Notes: a model not told the origin generated them from the letters alone. A stretch of DNA of 28,045 nt from Bacillota bacterium (GCA_009787135.1 WRGP01000251.1:1-28045), one strand, 5' to 3'. Positions 1 to 7,580 are shown, counted from the first letter of the stretch. Numbers and translations are program-made.

Positions 1-7
1 TATCCTC

Positions 8-112
8 TCAAGGGCATAAAAGCCAATTGTATTTTGTCACCGTAAGTTCCACGGTATTCCCATTTACACGGATCCGAAAACACTCCCTCTGCAACAATTC
101 ATAGCATTTCAT
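8..112 (-). CDS. possible 34-residue ORF downstream of the duplicated-domain gene
   Basis: This short ORF starts 12 bases after the stop of the large gene upstream on the same strand and has an AAGGAAG stretch ahead of its ATG. It begins MKCYELLQRE and ends with LLCP. I recognise no family. It could be a small translated ORF co-transcribed with its neighbour, or the decayed start of a gene that continued past the window edge. Coding status is uncertain. Confidence 0.2.
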   Translation of the reverse strand: MKCYELLQRECFRIRVNGNTVELTVTKYNWLLCP

Positions 113-124
113 GGGTGCTTCCTT

Positions 125-1777
125 TCACCACCAGTAACCAATATGTACAAGCTCTTTCTTATCTTTTGGCTTTGAATGCTCACGCTTGCCAAAGAAATCA
201 TCATCCCTGGCAACGGCTGGATCATACCAATCAGCCTTTCCTTTCGCCCATTCTATCCAATCTGCCTTTTCCGAGCCTAAGGAGTCTGACGATTCAACCA
301 CTGCGATGTATCTGCGTATTTTGCAGGCCGTATCATAGTCTTCGGCAAGACTCGTCAAGGCAAGGGTTCTGTCAACTTCAGTATTATAACGCTTGCGACG
401 CTGCTCTTTTCGTTCCGCTTCCTCTAGGCGCTTTCGTTCAGCTTCCTCATGAGCGGCACGCGCTAATTTTTGGACTTCTGCCGCTTGATACATTTCAATC
501 ATGATATCGCCAACGCGCTCCTCCACAACATATGATTTACAATCGCGAAAGCTCTTCCGGCCATTGACCGCAACGGTTAGCTTTCCATTATAAACATAGT
601 CATACTTTCGAATCTGCGGCTTTGATGCCCATGAATTTCGCTTGCGATCCTCCTCATACTTCAACAGCAGCATATTCTCTTCCTTTGTGGGAATGTGCGC
701 AACCTTATCCTGCGATTCGGAAAATGAAAGCTCAACGGTTTCACGATCAACCGTGAATCTCAGTTCTCCCGTTAGTGCACACCCTAAAGGTTCCATTGCT
801 TTTATGAGTGCATCAATGATTCGGCATGCCCTTGGAATCATATCGCTTGATATTGATTGCGCCAAGTATGGTGCGGGGTCAGCATTACGTTGGCCCCATG
901 CTCTGTTTGCCGTATTCTTCTGCTCTTTTTTCCATTCCGAAATGACTTTTCGATGCGCGATGATCTTCGCATGCATGCGTGCGTTTTCATTTGGTATCAA
1001 GATTTGAGATGCCACGGTCAATATAATCGACTTTTCTTCATCGCTTAAATGCGCAAGCCTTTCTTCCTCTTCATGCGACTGATAAGTTATTCCTGTTTGA
1101 ATCCCTGTTTTTTTTGCGGGCTTGTCACTTTTCGGCAGCGGGATAACAGATACGGGCTTGCCAGCATGCAACTTGGCCCAATAACCTCGTGGAGGGTTCG
1201 GTATGTCTAATGCTTTACATATATTATGTATCGCCACATCGGATACCTTATATCGCTTGGCAACCTCAGTTATTGGAGCTTTCCATATCTCTTTATAAAG
1301 CTCCTCGCGGCTGTACACATTGTATTTCTGACCATATCGTACAATGGTTTCAGGCTCATCAATAACCTCTTGAGTTGCTTTACCGGTTTCTGCTTGGATT
1401 TCAGGGGGCAGCTGGCAAAGTGAAGTGGGCTCGAGAGTTCCCTTGATAGTATCCTTATGCGGGGGTGAGGCGTCCGTTTCCATTTTCTTCTTCGCTGGCA
1501 TTGGATTTGGATTTTCTTTACGAAAAGCCGTGGTAGCAGGAAAAATAGTAACCACCTGATCAAAGGGCTCGGCTAGCTCAGGCTTTATGACAGGCTTTCC
1601 GAAGCTGAGCTTCGTCCAATAGCCGGAAGGAGGAATCGGGATCTGTGCTTCTTTGATGTGCTTCCTGAGCTGCTCATATGGGATATCGTGTTTTTTCGCC
1701 AGACCAGCAACTGAAATTTCCCATATTTGATCATACAACTGACGACGGGTCAGCGAAAAAATTGGCGCTTGGGGCAC
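125..1777 (-). CDS. hypothetical protein with two copies of an HTH-like domain and a charged C-terminal coiled coil
   Basis: I chose the GTG start at 1777 because it lies 7 bases after a full AAAGGAGGT site and places the first domain at the N-terminus (550 residues). An in-frame ATG at 1939 would add 54 low-complexity residues, but its nearest GGAGGG is about 21 bases away. Counted from the 1939 start, residues 61-116 and 208-263 are related copies. Each has [R/S]xx[Q/E]LY.[Q/E]IW, then VA/LAKK-type helices, an I..PP.GYW motif, and K-L...GKPV. The first half of each copy reads like a helix-turn-helix. The C-terminal third contains an Ala/Glu/Arg/Lys-rich coiled coil around residues 500-540. 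I recall this GYW-type domain from uncharacterised proteins on accessory DNA, but cannot name a function. It follows a small DNA-binding gene, probably in one transcript. DNA binding is an inference. Confidence 0.8.
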   Translation of the reverse strand: MPQAPIFSLTRRQLYDQIWEISVAGLAKKHDIPYEQLRKHIKEAQIPIPPSGYWTKLSFGKPVIKPELAEPFDQVVTIFPATTAFRKENPNPMPAKKKMETDASPPHKDTIKGTLEPTSLCQLPPEIQAETGKATQEVIDEPETIVRYGQKYNVYSREELYKEIWKAPITEVAKRYKVSDVAIHNICKALDIPNPPRGYWAKLHAGKPVSVIPLPKSDKPAKKTGIQTGITYQSHEEEERLAHLSDEEKSIILTVASQILIPNENARMHAKIIAHRKVISEWKKEQKNTANRAWGQRNADPAPYLAQSISSDMIPRACRIIDALIKAMEPLGCALTGELRFTVDRETVELSFSESQDKVAHIPTKEENMLLLKYEEDRKRNSWASKPQIRKYDYVYNGKLTVAVNGRKSFRDCKSYVVEERVGDIMIEMYQAAEVQKLARAAHEEAERKRLEEAERKEQRRKRYNTEVDRTLALTSLAEDYDTACKIRRYIAVVESSDSLGSEKADWIEWAKGKADWYDPAVARDDDFFGKREHSKPKDKKELVHIGYWW

Positions 1778-1965
1778 AATGATTACCTCCTTTCTGTGCG
1801 AAGACAAAGCAGTATCTGTTCTTTGCCGAGGCTCCCAGGCCTCGACGCTTCCATCTATGTATGTCGCTTCCGTACCGCTTTCGCCGCTGTCTTGACCGTT
1901 TATCACTTCGACTGAATCACTCAAGTCAGTTATGCCCATAATGGCATCAAATTGCTTTATCCCTC

Positions 1966-2292
1966 CTATTCCTCTTTTTCGCTTAATAGAAAAAGCAAGT
2001 CACATTTCATTTCTTCAAATTGTGAAATGATCGTGTTCAGGTTTTTTTCTATGCCTGCGATCTGAACCTCGTTAATTCTGCCATGATTGTACGCTATAAG
2101 GCGCTCCGCGATGATGCTATAGCTCCAGCCATCCGTATACCGATCCTCGGTGTGGATGGCAAATCCGATCGGCAGCAGATCGTTTCTCATGCCGATGCTT
2201 ACCGCCATTGGAGAAACTCCGAGGTAATCACCGGCGATTTTACATGTAATCTTTTTCATGCTCCTTATTTCGTCATCTGAATACTTGGCCAT
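1966..2292 (-). CDS. small putative DNA-binding protein of mobile-element type
   Basis: The product has 108 residues and starts MAKYSDDEIRSMKKITCK. The ATG at 2292 has an ideal GGAGGTG site 6 bases upstream; the longer frame reaching 2376 has no comparable site. Residues 12-45 (KITCKIAGDYLGVSPMAV) look like a helix-turn-helix of the excisionase/MerR-like kind, where a helix is followed by a GVS turn. The C-terminus is predicted to be a helical, acidic coiled coil. Such proteins are common on integrative elements and prophages of Clostridia, where they act as small regulators or directionality factors. No integrase is visible here, so that role is not supported by context. The gene ends upstream of the duplicated-domain gene on the same strand and they are probably co-transcribed. 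Confidence 0.65.
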   Translation of the reverse strand: MAKYSDDEIRSMKKITCKIAGDYLGVSPMAVSIGMRNDLLPIGFAIHTEDRYTDGWSYSIIAERLIAYNHGRINEVQIAGIEKNLNTIISQFEEMKCDLLFLLSEKEE

Positions 2293-2554
2293 ACGTTTCA
2301 CCTCCTTCGTGACAGAGATGTACATACGCGTATAAAGCATATACCCACCATGAATAGATTCGACTATTTGCGACAAAACCCTCTGCTTTCACCACTTGAT
2401 CAAGACGAGGCTCTCCAAAGATGGTTTGGTTTATCTTGTTTTCATTTTTTCCATAGAGCCAACCGTTATCCTCTTCTCCGAGCAAAAAATGCGGTCCCGG
2501 CACGCTACAGTTTCAGTCTGGAGTTGCTCTATCTTGCTGGCCTGAACGTTGAAA

Positions 2555-2764
2555 TCAATTACTCTTCAACTCATCATCCAGAAACTTTCTTGGCTGTCTC
2601 TTCAGCGGCGCCTTTTCCAAATTGCCTCTCTCTGACAACTGCTTCTTCCATCTGATGAGTGTCGCCATGCCTACTTTCAATTCCCTGATTGTTTCTTCCA
2701 CTATGTGCCCATTTACACACGCTCTTGCATAGATGCCAGCAGGCTGGGGAACACGGGTTCTCAA
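2555..2764 (-). pseudogene. IS630-family transposase N-terminal fragment
   Basis: The translated fragment contains NGHIVEETIRELKVGMATL, then RWKKQLSERGN and KAPLKRQPRKF. This matches the usual N-terminal helix-turn-helix region of IS630-family transposases, where a GHTxEETAxxFKV motif is followed by RWxKxYxExG and PLKR. The reading frame stops after about 69 residues, and no DDE catalytic domain follows in any frame. It is therefore a decayed remnant and not an active insertion sequence. Terminal repeats were not identified. It supports the view that this AT-richer end of the window has been a landing site for mobile DNA. Confidence 0.65.
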
Positions 2765-2803
2765 TTAGCACGCCAGGGGCGGGGTATCGCACCTCATCAG
2801 AAT

Positions 2804-2838
2804 AAAAAAGGACCGCTTGTCCTATAAACAAGCGGCCG
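2804..2838 (-). terminator. Rho-independent terminator of the 166-residue orphan gene
   Basis: On the minus strand an 8-bp perfect stem (CCGCTTGT / ACAAGCGG) with a 7-base loop is followed by TCC and six T residues. It lies shortly after the stop codon at 2852 of the upstream gene. Confidence 0.8.
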
Positions 2839-2851
2839 CATTTTTTGATAA

Positions 2852-3352
2852 TTAGGAGTTGAACTGCTTGGCCTCGTGGGGCACGGTCCAATCATCAACA
2901 CCATTGGTGTGCTTCGTGGTGGAATCAAAGTGATAATTCTGTTTCCAAACGATATCCCACACCCTGTACTTGCAGTTTGTGCTGTCATGCTTACAAGAGT
3001 CGCCCCTCTTAATAGTATCTTGCGAAACAAAGAAAACATCCAAATCAATAGCACCACCCGTGTAATCGACCATCCAAGTGCCTGTGGCTTCATTCTTCCA
3101 CAACGCCGGGAACGTTACAAGGTCATACCTGTCGTTGGGAACCTTGACATCATAACCCAGCGCAGTCCAGCCATTCAAGAGCCTCTTGCTAACCTTCCAG
3201 TCAAGCGTCTCAACATAGCCCTGGCCAATCCAGCCGCCGTTGAGTGTCGTCCAGTAAACATTGGTGGGGGACGCAGACTCTTTAAAGCAGCACGTCGCGG
3301 CGACGGATTCGTTCATCGCCATTTTGTTCATAGAAACGATAGGCATCAACAT
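2852..3352 (-). CDS. orphan protein with N-terminal VAATCC motif, function unknown
   Basis: The 166-residue product starts from an ATG at 3352 with an AGGAGGGG site at good spacing. Close to the start it carries MNKMAMNESVAATCCF, a stretch that precedes a Trp- and Tyr-rich, probably beta-rich body with further cysteines (GDSCKHDSTNCKY). There is no signal peptide, lipobox or membrane segment, so it should be cytoplasmic unless exported by another route. I recall a vague resemblance to uncharacterised clostridial proteins that begin with an NE.VAA.CC motif, but no function is known to me. The gene is monocistronic: consensus promoter in front, strong terminator behind. The two adjacent cysteines near the N-terminus could bind metal or be modified; this is speculation. 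Confidence 0.75.
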   Translation of the reverse strand: MLMPIVSMNKMAMNESVAATCCFKESASPTNVYWTTLNGGWIGQGYVETLDWKVSKRLLNGWTALGYDVKVPNDRYDLVTFPALWKNEATGTWMVDYTGGAIDLDVFFVSQDTIKRGDSCKHDSTNCKYRVWDIVWKQNYHFDSTTKHTNGVDDWTVPHEAKQFNS

Positions 3353-3386
3353 AGTTTTTCCCCTCCTGTAATTGAAGTTCGCTTGT

Positions 3387-3415
3387 ATAATAACACCTAC
3401 ATGTGTTTATGTCAA
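3387..3415 (-). promoter_or_regulatory. consensus vegetative promoter of the 166-residue orphan gene
   Basis: On the minus strand TTGACA (3410-3415) is separated by 17 bases from TATTAT (3387-3392), about 30 bases ahead of the ribosome-binding site. The spacer contains an imperfect palindrome, AACAC-ATGTAG-GTGTT, between the two boxes. That is a typical place for a repressor to sit. No regulator gene can be assigned to it. Confidence 0.8.
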
Positions 3416-3626
3416 CCATTTTTTTCAAAAATTTCTTCCAAGGCGATGATTTTGCCAATGAGGCGGGATGAAAATGACGCGTTCTATCGTTTCATATTGC
3501 CGCCTTGGCAGGCCATATGTTGTTATGGTTCCAGGCTTTTTTCCTATTATATCATTCATCTTTTTCAAGAGAGGGGTAAATCGGCTCCGCGATGTTGTCC
3601 CGCGTTATCCGCCCCGTTTGATCGGA

Positions 3627-3656
3627 TTGATTCTTCAGGGTAAATTATGCTATCCT
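3627..3656 (+). promoter_or_regulatory. candidate promoter for the small ORF at 3780
   Basis: TTGATT at 3627-3632 and TATCCT at 3651-3656 are 18 bases apart. The predicted transcript would have a leader of about 115 bases before the ATG at 3780. The boxes are only moderate matches. Confidence 0.3.
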
Positions 3657-3779
3657 TTGTTCTGATACCGCCTACGGCTGCATGAGTGGCAAAAGCGAGG
3701 CGACAGCCAGGAAGGCGCTGACAGACCGCTGCCTATGACGCGTGGGGCTTCCTATAAAAATAAAAAGCAGGAAGGGGCC

Positions 3780-4232
3780 ATGCGGTATCGCGGATCCTTA
3801 GAGTGCATTGTCACCATCCTGAGCGGCATGTCAGCGCCTGAACAGCTGGCGAATAACATTCGTACCACGCGGAACTTTGAATCCCTGGCAGAGACGGATC
3901 ACACGGTCCTCCGCCAGGCAAGGGATTGCCTCGCGGCGATCCCCGCCATTCCCCGCATTGATTGCAAGCATTGCATGGAAAGCAAGAAAGTCCAAAAAGG
4001 ATGTAAGGCAAGGGAGCGCGCTCCCTTGCCTTACATCCGCCACGGCCGCGAAGCGGAACGCCAATGCCGCAAGGCATCTCTTCTCCTCTACGTCTCCAGG
4101 CCGGACAAAAATCCCCGAGTATTTTCCGGGGATGACCTTTCCTCGTTCCCCCTCCGCCTGCGGGAACCACGCTTCATGCGGGCGCGAGTTACGCGCCCAT
4201 CACGTTCTCCACCGCGCCAATGTGCTCGCTGA
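3780..4232 (+). CDS. possible small protein with CxxC motif; 3' end probably altered
   Basis: The ATG at 3780 has a GGAAGGGG site directly upstream. The first 70-75 codons read like a real helical protein (for example TILSGMSAPEQLANNI and ETDHTVLRQARDCLAAIP) ending in IDCKHCMESKK, which has a CxxC pair. The frame then runs through the perfect palindrome at 3999-4038, across the terminator of the convergent gene and into that gene's coding sequence before stopping at 4232. The later half is Arg- and Pro-rich and does not look coding. A likely reading is a small gene whose original stop was replaced by insertion of the palindrome. I recognise no family, and the whole ORF could still be spurious. 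Confidence 0.25.
   Translation: MRYRGSLECIVTILSGMSAPEQLANNIRTTRNFESLAETDHTVLRQARDCLAAIPAIPRIDCKHCMESKKVQKGCKARERAPLPYIRHGREAERQCRKASLLLYVSRPDKNPRVFSGDDLSSFPLRLREPRFMRARVTRPSRSPPRQCAR
3999..4038. repeat. perfect 40-bp palindrome
   Basis: Two 20-base arms (GGATGTAAGGCAAGGGAGCG and its exact reverse complement) abut with no spacer. As DNA it could form a cruciform; as RNA it would form a very stable hairpin. There is no T-run on either side, so it is not a standard terminator. Confidence 0.9.
4106..4133 (-). terminator. Rho-independent terminator of the Myb/SANT-like gene
   Basis: On the minus strand a 7-bp stem (ATCCCCG / CGGGGAT) with a 9-base loop runs into TTTTTG. It lies about 55 bases after the stop codon at 4189. 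Confidence 0.75.
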
Positions 4233-4923
4233 GCATATCGCAAAAGCTCGATAGTTCGTCCGCGCGCGCGTCCGCCGGCAGCCCGAGGAATTCCTTCACG
4301 CACTGCACCATAGGCTCACACGCTTCCTTTAGCGGTGCGGGCTCCATCATCCCCGCGCGGGCGAGCAGCGTATCCAGCCCACGCAGCAACCCCAGCAGGC
4401 AGGGGTCGCCGCAGCTCAAAATCGTCGAGGTAATGTGCTCGTGCAGCGGCTTGGCCTGCATCATCTCCGCGGCATAGGGGTCAAATACAGGTTCGCCGTC
4501 AGTCTCCATTTCGGCCATGATTTCCCGAATCAGCCCGGGGCGGGTTTTGAGCACACTCCTGTATTTATTCTGGTAGCGAAGCATCAGCCTGCGGTCGCCG
4601 CCGGAGAGATTCTGCACACAGGCGCGAACGGAAATACCCTGTCCGCGGGCGGTAAGTACCTTACGCACAAGTTCGCGTACCTCTTCGGCCGTGAACGTCT
4701 CAAACGGGGCGGCATGCGGCACGCTTTCCGCATTTTCACGCTTCAGGCAAGCATAATAGTAATTGCGCACGCTGTTAGGCTTGCGGCCAAGCGTGTTGCC
4801 GATACGCTCGAAAACGCCGCGCAGCGGTTCCCCGCTTCCGCCCGCTGTCAGTACCGCCTCGCGCAGCTGCGAAACTTCCTTTTCTTTCCATCCGCCGCGT
4901 CCCGTTCTTGCGATGTTCTCCAT
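4189..4923 (-). CDS. Myb/SANT-like DNA-binding protein (RsfA-like)
   Basis: The 244-residue product starts at the ATG at 4923, 8 bases after GGAGGG; a longer frame to 5013 lacks such a site. Residues 10-60 (GGWKEKEVSQLREAV... then RIGNTLGRKPNSVRNYYY) form a Myb/SANT-type helix-turn-helix of the kind seen in RsfA, a prespore regulator of Bacillus, and in many uncharacterised clostridial regulators. The rest of the protein is helical with a second basic segment near the middle (SVRACVQNLSGGDRRLMLRY) and an acidic C-terminus. It is transcribed divergently from gdhA and has its own terminator. A transcription-factor role is an inference from the domain. The target is unknown, and the neighbouring gdhA operon is only a positional candidate. 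Confidence 0.7.
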   Translation of the reverse strand: MENIARTGRGGWKEKEVSQLREAVLTAGGSGEPLRGVFERIGNTLGRKPNSVRNYYYACLKRENAESVPHAAPFETFTAEEVRELVRKVLTARGQGISVRACVQNLSGGDRRLMLRYQNKYRSVLKTRPGLIREIMAEMETDGEPVFDPYAAEMMQAKPLHEHITSTILSCGDPCLLGLLRGLDTLLARAGMMEPAPLKEACEPMVQCVKEFLGLPADARADELSSFCDMLSEHIGAVENVMGA

Positions 4924-5024
4924 TCTATCAACCCTCCATGTGTCTTGATGATATATAGTATGCGCGAGTCCTCCGGCGTTTATGCTAGGTCTACAGGATT
5001 TTTTATGAAACAAATGAAAAATAG

Positions 5025-5053
5025 TTGCGCGGGGAATCGTTGTGCGCTATACT
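5025..5053 (+). promoter_or_regulatory. promoter of the gdhA operon
   Basis: TTGCGC (5025-5030) and TATACT (5048-5053) are 17 bases apart and lie about 30 bases before the start codon. The -10 box is close to consensus and the -35 box is moderate. Confidence 0.6.
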
Positions 5054-5083
5054 GTTGCCAATAAAATGAAGGAGTGTGATTGG

Positions 5084-6421
5084 ATGAATTCATACGCGGC
5101 GCGAATCATGGCTGATTTGAAGAAAAGAAACGGGCACGAAAAGGAGTTTTTGCAAGCGGCAACGGAGGTTCTTGCATCATTATCCCTATACTTGGAGAAG
5201 CGCCCCGAGTTGGAAAAATTGGGCCTTCTGGAGCGTTTTGTGGAGCCTGAGCGTGCCATCGGGTTTCGCGTGCCGTGGGTGGACGATCAAGGGAACGTGC
5301 AGGTGAACCGCGGGTACCGCGTTCAGTTCTCCAGCGCTATCGGCCCGTATAAAGGCGGCCTTCGTCTTCACCCCTCGGTGAACCTGGGCATCATCAAATT
5401 CCTTGGCTTTGAGCAGATCCTCAAGAACGCGCTGACCACACTGCCCATCGGCGGCGGTAAGGGCGGCTGCGACTTTGACCCCAAGGGCAAGAGCGACAAC
5501 GAGGTCATGCGCTTCTGTCAGAGCTTTATGACCGAGCTGTACCGCCACATCGGCGCCGACACGGACGTACCGGCCGGCGATATCGGCACCGGCGCGCGGG
5601 AAATCGGCTTCCTGTACGGTCAATACAAGCGCATTACCGGGCTTTATGAGGGCGTCCTGACAGGCAAGGGCCTTGTGTATGGCGGCTCCCTGGGCCGTAC
5701 CGAGGCCACGGGCTTTGGCCTGTGCTACTTCATGGCGGAAATGATGAACGTGGCGGGCAAGTCCTTCGCGGACCGGCGCGTCGTGGTCAGCGGCTCCGGC
5801 AACGTGGCAATCTACGCGGCCAAGAAGGCCGCGGAGCTTGGCGGCAAGGTCGTAGCCATGAGCGATTCCAATGGCTACATCGTTGATGAGGACGGCGTGG
5901 ACCTGTCCGTCGTCAAGCAGCTCAAAGAGGTCGAACGCAAGCGCATTAAGGAATACGTCTTACATCGCCCCGCAGCGCGGTACATAGAGGGCTGCGCCGG
6001 CATTTGGACTGTGCCCTGCGGCATCGCCCTGCCCTGCGCCACCCAGAACGAATTGGATCTGGACGCGGCCAGGGCGCTCGTCGCAAACGGCTGCTTTGCC
6101 GTGGGCGAGGGCGCAAACATGCCCTCCACGCAGGACGCCACGGACTACTTCCTCGAAAAAGGCGTGCTCTTTGGCCCCGGCAAGGCGGCCAACGCCGGCG
6201 GTGTCGCTGTCTCCGCGCTGGAAATGAGCCAAAACAGCCAGCGCCTGCACTGGACCTTCGAGGAAGTGGACACCCGGCTGAAGGACATTATGAAGAGCAT
6301 CTTCGAGCAAAGCGCCATGGCCGCGGAAGAATGCGGCAAACCCGGCAACTACGTCGTCGGCGCGAACGTCGCGGGCTTTAAAAAGGTCTCCCAGGCAATG
6401 ATCGCGCAAGGGGTCGTGTAA
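5084..6421 (+). CDS. gdhA: NADP-type glutamate dehydrogenase
   Basis: The enzyme interconverts 2-oxoglutarate plus ammonium and glutamate in the cytoplasm and is a hexamer in this family. The ATG at 5084 follows AAGGAG; the frame is open further upstream but has no better site. The 445-residue length is normal. Family residues are in place: K90 in the PYKGGLRLHP motif, K114, K126 in PIGGGKGG, D166 in DVPAGDIG, and the Rossmann motif GSGNVA at 237-242. These numbers sit one residue after those of the Clostridium symbiosum enzyme. NADP preference is inferred from overall similarity to bacterial GdhA proteins. The stop codon overlaps the start of the next gene by one base (TAATG), so the two are translationally coupled. 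Confidence 0.97.
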   Translation: MNSYAARIMADLKKRNGHEKEFLQAATEVLASLSLYLEKRPELEKLGLLERFVEPERAIGFRVPWVDDQGNVQVNRGYRVQFSSAIGPYKGGLRLHPSVNLGIIKFLGFEQILKNALTTLPIGGGKGGCDFDPKGKSDNEVMRFCQSFMTELYRHIGADTDVPAGDIGTGAREIGFLYGQYKRITGLYEGVLTGKGLVYGGSLGRTEATGFGLCYFMAEMMNVAGKSFADRRVVVSGSGNVAIYAAKKAAELGGKVVAMSDSNGYIVDEDGVDLSVVKQLKEVERKRIKEYVLHRPAARYIEGCAGIWTVPCGIALPCATQNELDLDAARALVANGCFAVGEGANMPSTQDATDYFLEKGVLFGPGKAANAGGVAVSALEMSQNSQRLHWTFEEVDTRLKDIMKSIFEQSAMAAEECGKPGNYVVGANVAGFKKVSQAMIAQGVV

Positions 6422-7569
6422 TGAACTTCCGGCCCCTTGGCGCAAGCGGCCTTACGGTCAGCGAGGTTGGCCTTGGCTGTGAGCACCTGCAGGGCAAGGA
6501 ACTGTCCGATATCCGCCGTGTCATAGACGCGGCGGTTTCGGGCGGTGTCAACATCCTGGATGTCTTTATGTCCGAGCCCGAGGTGCGCGCGAACATCGGC
6601 ATCGCGCTCAAGGGCAAGCGCGATAAGGTGCTCCTGCAAGGCCATATCGGCGCGGGCTGGGTTGACGGCCAATACTGCCGAACGCGCGAACCCGCGCGAT
6701 ACCGCCATTTTTTTGAGGATTTTATGGCCCGGCTTCAAACCGATACCGTCGATATCGGCATGCTGCATTTTGTGGACACGCGGGCGGATTTTGATCAAGC
6801 GCTCGCGAACGGCATGCTGGATTACGCGTGCGAGCTGAAGGCAAAGGGCGTCCTCCGCGCCACGGGCGTCAGTTCTCATGACCCGCTCGTCGCCCAGCAA
6901 CTCGTGGAAACCGGCAAAATCGACGTGCTGATGTTCTCGCTCAACCCGGCGTACGATACCCTGCCGCCGGAGACGGATGTCGACGGGCTGTTCAAGCCCG
7001 AATCCTACCAGCGCGACAGCTTCACCATTGTGCCCGAGCGTTTGCGGCTGTACCAGACCTGCGAGGCGCTGGGCGTGGGCATCACCGTCATGAAGGCGCT
7101 GGGCGCCGGCGCGTTGCTCCGCGCGGAGTCATCGCCCTATGGCGCGGCCATGACCGTCCCCCAGTGCATCCACTACGCGCTGACCCGGCCCGCCGTGGCG
7201 AGCGTCTTGGTCGGCTGCAAAACCGCGGAAGAGGTTGAACAGGCACTGGCGTATGCGCAGGCGGACGACCAGGCGCGCGACTATGCGGCTACGCTCGCTG
7301 AGTCGCCCAAGTTTTCCCTGGCAGGCAAGTGCATGTACTGCAATCATTGTTTGCCGTGCCCCAGCCATATTGATATCGCGCGGGTGAACAAGTTCTTGGA
7401 CCTTGCCGCCATGGATGAAAAGGTGCCGGAGACAGTGGGCGCGCATTATGCCGCGCTTGCGTGCTCCGCTTCGGATTGTATCAAGTGCGGGCAGTGCGAG
7501 AAGAGGTGCCCGTTTGGCGTGCCGGTGGCGGAGAGGATGGCGAAAGCGGCGGAGGTGTTTGGGAGGTAG
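6421..7569 (+). CDS. aldo/keto-reductase-like protein with C-terminal 2x[4Fe-4S] ferredoxin domain
   Basis: Residues 1-290 have the aldo/keto reductase barrel, including FRPLGASGLTVSEVGLGC at the start. The C-terminus carries two ferredoxin cluster motifs: C304, C307, C310, C313 and C353, C356, C359, C363. Of the usual catalytic set, the Asp (D47, in ILDVF) and the His (H116, in MLHFVDT) are present. The position of the catalytic Tyr reads FMSEP and the Lys position is Q73 (LLQGHIG). Ordinary NADPH-dependent carbonyl reduction is therefore doubtful. I recall similar GHIG-type proteins in other Clostridia, which would make this a subfamily feature and not a local mutation. The gene is translationally coupled to gdhA, suggesting a linked redox or nitrogen role. 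The actual reaction is unknown. Confidence 0.85.
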   Translation: MNFRPLGASGLTVSEVGLGCEHLQGKELSDIRRVIDAAVSGGVNILDVFMSEPEVRANIGIALKGKRDKVLLQGHIGAGWVDGQYCRTREPARYRHFFEDFMARLQTDTVDIGMLHFVDTRADFDQALANGMLDYACELKAKGVLRATGVSSHDPLVAQQLVETGKIDVLMFSLNPAYDTLPPETDVDGLFKPESYQRDSFTIVPERLRLYQTCEALGVGITVMKALGAGALLRAESSPYGAAMTVPQCIHYALTRPAVASVLVGCKTAEEVEQALAYAQADDQARDYAATLAESPKFSLAGKCMYCNHCLPCPSHIDIARVNKFLDLAAMDEKVPETVGAHYAALACSASDCIKCGQCEKRCPFGVPVAERMAKAAEVFGR

Positions 7570-7580
7570 AGAGAGACGCC

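Larger units (their letters stand above)
2377..2851. other. gene-poor stretch with transposase remnant and terminator
   Basis: No intact gene was found. The stretch holds the decayed IS630-type fragment and the terminator of the orphan gene upstream. The part nearest 2292 must contain the leader of the small DNA-binding gene, but I could not place a convincing promoter. A 10-bp palindrome CTTGATCAAG lies near 2395. Confidence 0.5.
3416..4188. other. long stretch without a confident gene
   Basis: It contains a candidate promoter near 3627-3656, a weakly supported small ORF from 3780, a perfect 40-bp palindrome (3999-4038) and the terminator of the convergent Myb-like gene (4106-4133). Between 3660 and 3780 there is a GC-rich, possibly structured leader that also encodes an 18-codon ORF (3682-3738, MSGKSEATARKALTDRCL). 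It matched no riboswitch class I know. Confidence 0.5.

Noticed and set aside
2876..3643. 255-codon open frame on the plus strand
   Set aside because: It is antisense to the orphan gene and crosses that gene's promoter, with no ribosome-binding site.
3660..3780. Possible riboswitch in the GC-rich leader before the small ORF
   Set aside because: An AGCCAGGAA stretch recalled the cobalamin element, but the CCGCCACTG core and other conserved parts are absent. No other class fitted.
4923..5013. 30-residue N-terminal extension of the Myb/SANT-like protein
   Set aside because: No ribosome-binding site supports it, whereas the ATG at 4923 has GGAGGG at good spacing and directly precedes the domain.
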